NCBI GenBank assembly: GCA_034211175.1
Contig: JAXHUH010000132.1
Coordinates: 1 to 19,470 of the forward strand
Length of the DNA: 19,470 nt
DNA from: JAXHUH01 sp034211175
GTDB lineage: Bacteria; Actinomycetota; Acidimicrobiia; Acidimicrobiales; CAIXPF01
Direction: 5' to 3'
The translations under genes were made by a program, and so were the position numbers. The notes beneath the pieces were generated by a model. It had not been told where the DNA came from and made no database searches. It saw only the letters and a program-made list of their open reading frames with translations. Shown in pieces: positions 6,548 to 12,466 of the stretch (within the stretch, counting starts at the first letter, position 1; each line of letters starts with the position of its first letter).

Positions 6548-6910
6548 ATGAGCCTCGACGGGATCCAACTCGTGTTCGACAGCGTCGACCCGCTGCAGCT
6601 GAGCCACTTCTGGTCGGAGGTGACCGGCTACCGCCGCGCGGTCCACCAGGACGACTACATCAGCCTCGACGGGGGCGGCCTCGGCGTCGCCCAGTTCGTG
6701 TTCGTCGAGGTGCCGGAGTGGAAGACGGCGGTGAACCGGGTCCGCCCCGACCTCGTCGTCGCCGACCTCGAGAGCGAGCTCGCCCGCGTGGTCGGGCTCG
6801 GTGCGACGGTCAGCGAGGTCGGGGAGCTGGCCGGCGGGCGCATCGCCATCCTCCGCGACCCGGAGGGCAACGAGTTCACGCTCCACGAGCAACGGGCCGC
6901 CGCTGCGTGA
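6548..6910 (+). CDS. VOC-fold (glyoxalase/bleomycin-resistance family) protein
   Basis: This is a 120-residue single-domain protein with the family's landmarks. An opening strand and helix (LVFDSVDPLQLSHFWSEVTGY) lead into the first beta-alpha-beta-beta-beta unit. A second unit ends with RIAILRDPEGNEFTLHE, the typical C-terminal strand pair in which the final Glu is often a metal ligand. The length suits one VOC monomer acting as a dimer. Members include dioxygenases, isomerases and drug-binding proteins, so the substrate is unknown. What stands out is the regulation: a well-formed LexA box 20-39 nt before the start with a leaderless -10, suggesting induction by DNA damage. If so, a role in sequestering or modifying a DNA-damaging compound is possible but unproved. 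Confidence 0.88.
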   Translation: MSLDGIQLVFDSVDPLQLSHFWSEVTGYRRAVHQDDYISLDGGGLGVAQFVFVEVPEWKTAVNRVRPDLVVADLESELARVVGLGATVSEVGELAGGRIAILRDPEGNEFTLHEQRAAAA

Positions 6911-6957
6911 CGGTGTGAGCTCGTGACCGCCGTGACCGCCCCGCAGGGCGCGTCGAA

Positions 6958-6963
6958 TACCAT
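6958..6963 (+). promoter_or_regulatory. -10 box before the leader ORF and K+ channel gene
   Basis: TACCAT (TANNNT) lies nine bases before the ATG at 6973. A start a few bases before this ATG would leave no room for a ribosome binding site. Confidence 0.4.
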
Positions 6964-6972
6964 CGGCGAGCC

Positions 6973-7014
6973 ATGGCGTCGCCGCGGGACCCCGCCGACA
7001 ACAAACGGGGATGA
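6973..7014 (+). CDS. Thirteen-codon leader ORF coupled to the channel gene
   Basis: ATG at 6973 opens a frame reading MASPRDPADNKRG and stops at TGA 7012-7014. The stop overlaps the channel gene's ATG as ATGA. The channel gene has no ribosome binding site of its own, and the leader has a -10 box in near-leaderless position. Ribosomes could therefore start on the leader and re-start on the channel gene. The alternative is that this short frame is chance and 7011 is reached another way. Confidence 0.4.
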   Translation: MASPRDPADNKRG

Positions 7015-8051
7015 AACTCGGTCGGTACATCCGTCGGATGGCCTCGTTCGGTCCCGACGGCATACGAGACCCGTGGAACCGGTTCCGCTTCGGCCTCGCC
7101 CTCATCACCGCGGTCCTCGTCGGCGGGACGATCGGGTACGTCCTGCTCGACCTGACGCTGCTCGAGGCGCTCTACCAGACCGTCATCACGGTGACCACGG
7201 TCGGCTACGGCGAGATCGGCCCGGTCTCGGACGAGTACCGGGTGTTCACGATCATCCTGCTGCTGACCGGCACCGGTACGGTCTTCTACACGTTGGGCGT
7301 CCTGCTCGAGACCCTGGTCGAGGGGCGCCTCAACGAGTCGTTCAGGAGGCGACGCGTGGCCCGCAACATCCAGGAGCTCGACGGCCACACGGTGGTGTGC
7401 GGCTACGGCCAGGTCGGTCGGGCGATCGCCGCCGAGCTCGTCCGTGACGGGACCGAGGTCGTCATCGTCGACCGCGACCCCGACATGGACGCGGACGACG
7501 GGATGCTGGTCCACGGCAACGCCACCGACGACGACGTCCTCCTCCAGGCCGGCATCGAACGGGCGGCGGCGCTGGTCGTCGCCATGGACACCGACGCCGA
7601 CAACGTCTACGTGACCCTCAGTGCCCGGTCGATGCGCAAGGACCTGTTCATCGTGGCCCGCGCCTCGGACGAGCACGCCGAGCCGAAGCTCTACCAGGCC
7701 GGCGCCGACCGGGTCGTCAACCCCCACCGCATCGGCGGCACCCGGATGGCGGCGATGGTGATGCAGCCGACCGTCGCCGACTTCCTCGACATGGTGATGC
7801 ACGACCGGGAGCTCTCGGTCCGCATCGAGGAGCTGCCGGTCGACGCCCGCTCGCCGTTCCGGCGCAAGACCCTGCGCCAGTGCCGCATCCGTGAGCGCAC
7901 CGGCGCCACCGTGCTCGCGCTGCGCACCTCGACGGGCGACCTGAACCACAACCCCCAGCCCGACAGCCGTCTCGACGCCGGCGACGTGGTCATCGCGCTC
8001 GGCACCGAGGAGCAGCTGCGCCTCCTCTTCGAGCTCAACACCTCCGGCTGA
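7011..8051 (+). CDS. Potassium channel with cytoplasmic RCK (TrkA) domain
   Basis: This is a 346-residue protein with the MthK/Kch architecture. A first membrane helix (about 27-48) is followed by a pore helix and the K+ selectivity filter T63-V-G-Y-G67, then a second membrane helix (about 78-102). A basic linker leads to a TrkA-N/RCK Rossmann domain with GYGQVG at 131-136, acidic Asp154 at the end of the second strand (NAD-type binding) and HGNATD at 168-173. A TrkA-C domain follows from about residue 258 to the end. It should form a tetrameric ligand-gated K+ channel in the inner membrane, opened or closed by ligands at the RCK ring. Its start overlaps a 13-codon leader ORF. YqgE/AlgH lies downstream, too far (94 nt) to be surely in one transcript. 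Confidence 0.92.
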   Translation: MKLGRYIRRMASFGPDGIRDPWNRFRFGLALITAVLVGGTIGYVLLDLTLLEALYQTVITVTTVGYGEIGPVSDEYRVFTIILLLTGTGTVFYTLGVLLETLVEGRLNESFRRRRVARNIQELDGHTVVCGYGQVGRAIAAELVRDGTEVVIVDRDPDMDADDGMLVHGNATDDDVLLQAGIERAAALVVAMDTDADNVYVTLSARSMRKDLFIVARASDEHAEPKLYQAGADRVVNPHRIGGTRMAAMVMQPTVADFLDMVMHDRELSVRIEELPVDARSPFRRKTLRQCRIRERTGATVLALRTSTGDLNHNPQPDSRLDAGDVVIALGTEEQLRLLFELNTSG

Positions 8052-8145
8052 GCCGCAGCCGCTGCTCGACGCCACGATCACTCGACGACCCGGGTGACGC
8101 GAGGGGGCTTGCCCTCACCTGGAACCTCGTGTCAGATGGGGGCTC

Positions 8146-8718
8146 ATGGCGCTCGATCGCGACGCAACCCAGTCCACCGCTGGTCGCCTCCTCGTCTCGA
8201 CGCCGAGCGTCGGTGACGACAACTTCGACTTCACCGTCGTGCTCATGCTCGAGCACGGCCCCGAGGGTGCGCTCGGCCTGGTCCTGAACCGGCCGAGCGA
8301 CACCGAGGTCTCGATCCCGCTGCCCGACTGGGCGACGCTCGCCGGCGACCCGCCGGTGCTCTTCTCCGGCGGTCCGGTCGAGCCCGACGTGGTGCTGGCG
8401 ATCGGTCGGTTCCGCCCGGGCCTCGACGAGCGGGCCGACGTGCTGATCGAACGGGTCGGCGTGGTCGAGCTCGGCGCCGAGCCCGACCAGATCGCGGAGC
8501 GCATCGAGTCGGCCCGGTTCTTCGCGGGCTACTCGGGCTGGGGGCCGGGCCAGCTGGAGGGCGAGCTCGCCGTCCAGGCATGGTTCGTGGTCGGCGCCCA
8601 TCCCGACGACGCGCTGACCGACGACCCCGACGACCTGTGGCATCGGGTGCTGGCCCGCCAGGAGGGCAAGCTCGCGGCGATCTACGGCAACTACCCGGAC
8701 GACCCGTCGATGAACTGA
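8146..8718 (+). CDS. YqgE/AlgH family protein
   Basis: This is a 190-residue protein of the DUF179 family. Hallmarks are GRLLVSTP near the N-terminus, FDFTVVLMLEHGPEGALGLVLNRP (residues 27-50, the most conserved family stretch), a central LFSGGPVEPD, and YSGWGPGQLEGEL (about 125-137) followed by a tryptophan-containing strand. The length is normal for the family. AlgH was named as an alginate regulator in Pseudomonas, but the biochemical role of the family is not settled. It is cytoplasmic, with no signal or membrane segment. The start at 8146 has a G-run (GGGGG) 4 nt upstream. Confidence 0.92.
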   Translation: MALDRDATQSTAGRLLVSTPSVGDDNFDFTVVLMLEHGPEGALGLVLNRPSDTEVSIPLPDWATLAGDPPVLFSGGPVEPDVVLAIGRFRPGLDERADVLIERVGVVELGAEPDQIAERIESARFFAGYSGWGPGQLEGELAVQAWFVVGAHPDDALTDDPDDLWHRVLARQEGKLAAIYGNYPDDPSMN

Positions 8719-8773
8719 CGGGGCCGGAGCTGCCCGGCCGGACGTGGGCGGGTACACATCCGTGACAAAGGGA

Positions 8774-8802
8774 TTGTCACCCTGCCGTCATCGTCGTAAT
8801 GT
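8774..8802 (+). promoter_or_regulatory. Sigma70-type promoter of small RNA copy 1
   Basis: TTGTCA (8774-8779), 17 bp spacer, TAATGT (8797-8802). Start of transcription is expected at the A pair 8809-8810. Confidence 0.75.
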
Positions 8803-8808
8803 GAGTGC

Positions 8809-8881
8809 AACACTGAGTGCTGCACCGGTGATTCCGTCAACCGCCCGCGTCGGAATCATCGGGGCAGCCTCAGTGCTTTTT
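8809..8881 (+). ncRNA. Small RNA copy 1 (hairpin RNA, four-copy family)
   Basis: The predicted transcript is about 73 nt and is almost entirely one hairpin ending in TTTTT (8877-8881). The stem pairs CACTGAG (8811-8817), GCTGC (8819-8823) and CCGGTGATTCCG (8825-8836) with 8851-8875, giving 24 bp with one bulged T and one A-G mismatch. The loop is TCAACCGCCCGCGT (8837-8850). At 8859 this copy has T where the others have C, turning a G-C pair into a G-U pair that keeps the stem. No start codon with a ribosome site lies inside. The family is not one I recognise; the C-rich loop recalls, but does not match, the actinobacterial 6C RNA. Confidence 0.7.
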
Positions 8882-8973
8882 GGCGTTCTGCGGCGAAGCG
8901 CGATCGTGTTCTGCCTGTTCGCGCACCGGCGAGCGCAGCGGTGGTGGCGGTCGATGCCTCGGCAGGAAAGGGA

Positions 8974-9002
8974 TTGTCACCCTGCCGTCATCGTCGTAAT
9001 GT
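8974..9002 (+). promoter_or_regulatory. Sigma70-type promoter of small RNA copy 2
   Basis: TTGTCA (8974-8979), 17 bp spacer identical to copy 1, TAATGT (8997-9002). Confidence 0.75.
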
Positions 9003-9008
9003 GAGTGC

Positions 9009-9081
9009 AACACTGAGTGCTGCACCGGTGATTCCGTCAACCGCCCGCGTCGGAATCACCGGGGCAGCCTCAGTGCTTTTT
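9009..9081 (+). ncRNA. Small RNA copy 2
   Basis: It lies exactly 200 nt after copy 1 with the same promoter, stem and loop, and a fully G-C-paired position at 9059 where copy 1 has T. The match with copy 1 runs on past the T-run through GGCGTTCTGC, so these two copies are the most recent duplicates. Terminator T-run 9077-9081. Confidence 0.7.
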
Positions 9082-9125
9082 GGCGTTCTGCCGCCGGCTG
9101 CGGCCACGACCTCCAGAGCGCTTCC

Positions 9126-9228
9126 GGGTTCCCGCCCGGTGTTGCGCGCCGGTGGTGGAACCCAGAACGGGCGGTGTCGGTTCTGGGTTCCGGTCCGGCC
9201 GTCCCGGGCCCGTGGAGGTACCCGGAAC
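9126..9228. repeat. Overlapping inverted repeats built on GGTTCC
   Basis: Three hairpins share arms and exclude each other: GGGTTCC (9126-9132) with GGAACCC (9157-9163); GGAACCCAGAAC (9157-9168) with GTTCTGGGTTCC (9180-9191), a perfect 12 bp stem with loop GGGCGGTGTCG; and GTTCCGG (9187-9193) with CCGGAAC (9222-9228). No T-run follows. This fills most of the stretch between small RNA copies 2 and 3. Confidence 0.55.
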
Positions 9229-9321
9229 GGGTGAGCGTTGTCCGAGGGGCGGTGACGGGGCGACCGCGGGCCGTGAGTTCCCTGGTCAGAGGGTTCTTAC
9301 CTGACATGAGCGACCAGGGGG

Positions 9322-9350
9322 TTGTCACGGCGCCGTCATCGTCGTAATGT
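9322..9350 (+). promoter_or_regulatory. Sigma70-type promoter of small RNA copy 3
   Basis: TTGTCA (9322-9327), 17 bp spacer changed at its first bases relative to copies 1-2, TAATGT (9345-9350). Confidence 0.75.
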
Positions 9351-9356
9351 GAGTGC

Positions 9357-9429
9357 AACACTGAGTGCTGCACCGGTGATTCCGTCAACCGCCCGCGTCG
9401 GAATCACCGGGGCAGCCTCAGTGCTTTTT
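9357..9429 (+). ncRNA. Small RNA copy 3
   Basis: The transcript sequence equals copy 2 from the start site to the T-run (9425-9429). Flanks differ beyond the promoter and beyond TTTTT. This places the conserved block exactly from -35 to terminator, as expected for a gene rather than for a larger mobile repeat. Confidence 0.7.
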
Positions 9430-9586
9430 CGTTGTGTGGGCCACCGGCCCGCCGGCGATACGGCCGCTCTGCCGCCGTGGGGCAGCTGGTCTCGGCGCCA
9501 ACGTTGTCGTCGGGATCGCTGCAACCCCATCTCTGCGCACCGTTCGGTGCCGGCCCCGGCTCCGTCAGCACTTCGTGACGAGCGGG

Positions 9587-9615
9587 TTGTCATGCCGCTG
9601 TCACTGTCGTAATGT
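9587..9615 (+). promoter_or_regulatory. Sigma70-type promoter of small RNA copy 4
   Basis: TTGTCA (9587-9592), 17 bp spacer with the most changes of the four copies, TAATGT (9610-9615). The hexamers are unchanged while the spacer drifts, which suggests selection on the promoter. Confidence 0.75.
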
Positions 9616-9621
9616 GAGTGC

Positions 9622-9694
9622 AACACTGAGTGCTGCACCGGTGATTCCGTCAACCGCCCGCGTCGGAATCACCGGGGCAGCCTCAGTGCTTTTT
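9622..9694 (+). ncRNA. Small RNA copy 4
   Basis: Stem, loop and T-run (9690-9694) are as in copies 2 and 3. It ends 71 nt before the stop of the convergent ABC permease gene, so its terminator may also serve to separate the two units. In 8719-9765 I see no protein gene. Confidence 0.7.
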
Positions 9695-9765
9695 CGTTCC
9701 GGTTCGTCCGGTCCCGTCCGTCCGCTCGGCCCGGCGTGCGCAGAGCCCGACGATGACGCCCCGGC

Positions 9766-10572
9766 TCAGGCCAGGAGCCGACCGGTCAGCCGCCGGTTGG
9801 CGACCGCCAGCCCGGCGCACCCGAGGGCCACCAGCACGGCGACGTGGACCATCAGCACCGGCCCGACGTCGCCCAGCGTCAGCGCCCGCACCAGCGTTAC
9901 CCCGTGGTAGAGCGGCGTCAGCTGGACGACGATCTCGGCCCAGCGGGGGTAGACCGACAGCGGGTAGAACGTCGCCGAGAACAGGTACAGCGGCATGATG
10001 ACGAGCATCACCCGGTCGAAGTCCTCCCAGGACCGCAGGAACGACATCATCGCCAGGCCGAGCCCGCCGAACGCGAAGCACACCAGCGTCGCCGCGGGGA
10101 TCGCGAGCACGGCCCACCACGATTCGAGCGTCCCGGCGACGGCCATGACCACGAAGAACGAGGTCGCGTAGACGCCGTTGCGGCCCATAGCCCACGCCAG
10201 CTCGCCGGCCACGACGTCGACGACCCGGATCGGCGTGGTCAGCATGGCGTCGTAGGTGTGCTCGTAGCGCATCTTGAAGAACACGTTGAACGTGGTGTCG
10301 AAGATCGAGCCGTTCATCATCGAGGCCGCGAGCAGCCCCGGTGCCACGAACGTCAGGTACGGGACGATGCGCCCGGCGCCGGCGTCGACGTCGCCGATGA
10401 GCTCGGCCAACCCGACGCGGAAGCACAGCAGGTAGACGATCGGCTCGAGGAGGCCGGTCAGCAGCACCAGCCAGGTTCGCCGGTAGACCCGCAGGTTGCG
10501 CTCGACGACGTGCCACGCCCGGTGGGGGCGCAGCACCGGCGGGGCGGCGCGCAGCGCGCCGGTCACGTTCAC
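9766..10572 (-). CDS. ABC-2 type transporter permease 2
   Basis: This is a 268-residue protein. The GTG at 10572 overlaps the previous gene's TGA by four bases (GTGA); a second GTG two codons on is an alternative, and an upstream in-frame extension would only read shadow of the neighbour. It has the six-helix ABC-2/DrrB plan: a short cytoplasmic N-terminus with an amphipathic segment (VVERNLRVYRRTW), a first helix starting LVLLTGLLEPIVYLL, the extracellular loop and helix FVAPGLLAAS, and the conserved late segment PLYLFSATFYPLSVYPRWA before the last helices. It should pair with permease 1 and the ATPase as an exporter of a drug, lipid or polysaccharide. The substrate cannot be read from sequence. 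Confidence 0.88.
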   Translation of the reverse strand: MNVTGALRAAPPVLRPHRAWHVVERNLRVYRRTWLVLLTGLLEPIVYLLCFRVGLAELIGDVDAGAGRIVPYLTFVAPGLLAASMMNGSIFDTTFNVFFKMRYEHTYDAMLTTPIRVVDVVAGELAWAMGRNGVYATSFFVVMAVAGTLESWWAVLAIPAATLVCFAFGGLGLAMMSFLRSWEDFDRVMLVIMPLYLFSATFYPLSVYPRWAEIVVQLTPLYHGVTLVRALTLGDVGPVLMVHVAVLVALGCAGLAVANRRLTGRLLA

Positions 10573-11408
10573 GTGATCAACCGCCTCGTGAACGTGCGCC
10601 GCATCAGCGCGATCCCGGCCCCGGTCCACGCCACGAGCACGGCGAGGTGCAGGGCGGCGGCCGCCGGTTCGACCGTGTCGAGCGCGAGCGCCCGGGCCAA
10701 CGCGGCCGCGTGGTAGATCGGCGCCACGGCCACGATGGCGTGGACCACGCCGGGCAGCTGGTCGGCGGGGAACATCGTCCCCGAGAACAGGAACAGCGGC
10801 AGGACGATCATGCGGAAGATGACGGTGAACGTCTCCTCCGTCTCCTGGGTGGCCGTGTACGCCGCGATCGGCGTGCCGAGCGCCAGCCCGCCCAGCACCG
10901 CCACCGGCAGCGCGAGGACGCCGATCGGCGACTCGAGCAGCGACGCCACCGCCATCACGACCACGAACGGCAGCGCGGTCGGGGTCAGCCGCACCGCGAG
11001 CCACGCCACCCAGCCGTGCACCATCTCGTTCACGGTGAGCGGCGTCGCCAGCGCGGCGTGGTTGGTCTTGTCCCACCGGAAGTCGCCCATGACCGGGAAC
11101 GTGCTCTCGCTCGCCGCGATCTGGGCGGTCGATGCCGCGAGGATGCCGGGGGCGACGAACGCCAGGTAGCTCGTCGCCGCCCCGAGGTCACCGGTGCCGT
11201 CGTCGACCAGCGTCCCGAGCCCGAGTCCCATGGCGCCGAGGAACGCGAGCGGCGTGAGGACCGACGTGGTCACCGACGCCTTCCACAGGTGGCGGTAGCG
11301 GGCCAGGTAGGCGCTCAGCACCCGCCGCCAACCGGGTGTCGGCCGACGACGGCCGATGGCCGGGGTGTCCGAGCTCGCGGTGGACGAGGTCGGGGTGTCG
11401 GCCGCCAT
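10569..11408 (-). CDS. ABC-2 type transporter permease 1
   Basis: This is a 279-residue integral membrane protein. A Ser/Thr-rich cytoplasmic tail (1-25) is followed by six predicted helices: around SVLTPLAFLGAMGLGLG, YLAFVAPGILAAS, the double segment PTALPFVVVMAVASLL to VLALPVAVLGGLALG, MIVLPLFLFSGTMFP and LHLAVLVAWTGAGIALM. The LFLFSGTMFPADQLP stretch is the ABC-2 family signature and aligns with the equivalent part of permease 2. The two are distant paralogues, suggesting a heterodimeric channel. Its ATG shares one base with the ATPase stop (TGATG), and its end overlaps permease 2, so the three are translationally coupled. Confidence 0.9.
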   Translation of the reverse strand: MAADTPTSSTASSDTPAIGRRRPTPGWRRVLSAYLARYRHLWKASVTTSVLTPLAFLGAMGLGLGTLVDDGTGDLGAATSYLAFVAPGILAASTAQIAASESTFPVMGDFRWDKTNHAALATPLTVNEMVHGWVAWLAVRLTPTALPFVVVMAVASLLESPIGVLALPVAVLGGLALGTPIAAYTATQETEETFTVIFRMIVLPLFLFSGTMFPADQLPGVVHAIVAVAPIYHAAALARALALDTVEPAAAALHLAVLVAWTGAGIALMRRTFTRRLIT

Positions 11409-12376
11409 CAGTCGACCAGCGTCCGGCCGGTCAGGCGCAGGAAGACGTCCTCGAGCGTCGCCCGGCGGATGTAGGTCGACGGTCGGGCCGTGTCGACCGC
11501 ACCGTCTCGCGTCCCGGCCCCGGGCGCCCCGTCGAGGAGCGTTCGCACGACCTCATCGGCCCGGTCGGTGTAGACGAGCACCCGCTCGGTCAGGGTCTCG
11601 TAGCGCTCGCCCAGCGCCTCGATCCGCCCGAGGGGCACGGCGCCGGGCCCGCTCAGCGGCAGCTCGACCACCTCGCGGGGCACGTGGTCGGCGATCAGCT
11701 CGCGGGGTGAGCCCTCGGCGACGACCCGGGCGCGGTCCATGACCACGATGCGGTCGCACAGCTGCTCCGCCTCGTCCATGTAGTGGGTGGTGAGCACGAG
11801 CGTCACGCCGTCGGTGCGGAGCTTGTGGAGCCGGTCCCACAGCACGTGCCGGGCCTGGGGGTCGAGGCCGGTCGTGGGCTCGTCGAGCAGCAGGAGCTCC
11901 GGACGGTTGACCAGGCCGCGGGCGATCGTGAGGCGGCGCTTCATGCCCCCGGACAGCGGGTCGACGCGGTCGTCGGCCCGGTCGGTGAGCTGGACGAACT
12001 CCAACAGCTCGTCGGCCCGCTCGGCGACGACCCGGCGGGGCAGGTCGAAGTAGCGGCCGTAGACGAGCAGGTTCTCCCGCACGGTGAGCGCGTTGTCGAG
12101 CGAGTCCTCCTGGGGCACGACGCCGAGCCGGGCACGGATGGCGGGGCCGTCGGCGTCGGGGTCGAGGCCGAGGATGCGCAGCTCGCCGTCGCTGCGGGGG
12201 GAGGTCGCGCCGATCATGCGCATCGTCGAGCTCTTCCCGGCCCCGTTCGGCCCGAGCAGCCCGAACGCCTCGCCCGGGCGGACCTCGAGGTCGATCCCGT
12301 CGACCGCGACGAAGTCGCCGAACCGTTTGGTCAGGCGGCGCGCGGCGACGAGGGGGCCCGGGGAGGCGTCGTGCAT
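11408..12376 (-). CDS. ABC transporter ATP-binding protein (DrrA/NodI/CcmA type)
   Basis: This is a 322-residue protein. The nucleotide-binding motifs are complete: Walker A GPNGAGKS at 42-49, Q-loop Gln89 (VVPQED), signature LSGGM at 141-145, Walker B LLLLDE at 161-166, D-loop GLD at 170-172 and H-loop His198 (TTHYMDEAEQL). The C-terminal extension after residue 230 is typical of drug-exporter ATPases, as in daunorubicin-resistance DrrA. It powers the two permeases encoded immediately downstream. The gene lies 90 nt after the amidohydrolase gene on the same strand, so an operon including it is possible. No ribosome site stronger than GGGG is seen at the start. Confidence 0.93.
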   Translation of the reverse strand: MHDASPGPLVAARRLTKRFGDFVAVDGIDLEVRPGEAFGLLGPNGAGKSSTMRMIGATSPRSDGELRILGLDPDADGPAIRARLGVVPQEDSLDNALTVRENLLVYGRYFDLPRRVVAERADELLEFVQLTDRADDRVDPLSGGMKRRLTIARGLVNRPELLLLDEPTTGLDPQARHVLWDRLHKLRTDGVTLVLTTHYMDEAEQLCDRIVVMDRARVVAEGSPRELIADHVPREVVELPLSGPGAVPLGRIEALGERYETLTERVLVYTDRADEVVRTLLDGAPGAGTRDGAVDTARPSTYIRRATLEDVFLRLTGRTLVD

Positions 12377-12466
12377 CCCCGCATCCTGCGCCCGCCGCCG
12401 CCCGGCCTTCCAGTTGTTTGCGGGCCGAGCGCCGGCGAGCGTCGACCGGGCGGGGTGGCGGCCCGC

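Noticed and set aside
5147..6910. 587-codon plus-strand frame
   Set aside because: It crosses lipoprotein 3 in antisense, the divergent promoter region and the zinc-finger gene out of frame. Only its last 120 codons, the VOC gene, are real.
8101..8116. GAGGG/CCCTC hairpin between the channel and YqgE genes as a terminator
   Set aside because: Only five pairs, no T-run, and lies next to the YqgE start; too weak to call.
8744..9653. Small ORFs of about 86-110 codons over the 8762-9694 repeats, with shared peptide NVSATLSAAPVIPSTARVG
   Set aside because: They run through promoter, stem and terminator of the small-RNA units; no ribosome sites; the peptide similarity only reflects the DNA repeat.
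8774..9694. MITE or other mobile repeat as explanation for the four copies
   Set aside because: Conservation begins at the -35 hexamer and ends at the T-run, with no terminal inverted repeats outside the hairpin and no visible target duplications. Not fully excluded without the rest of the genome.
9766..11076. 436-residue form of permease 2
   Set aside because: The first 168 residues are a shadow of permease 1 in another frame; the GTGA overlap at 10572 gives a normal-length permease.
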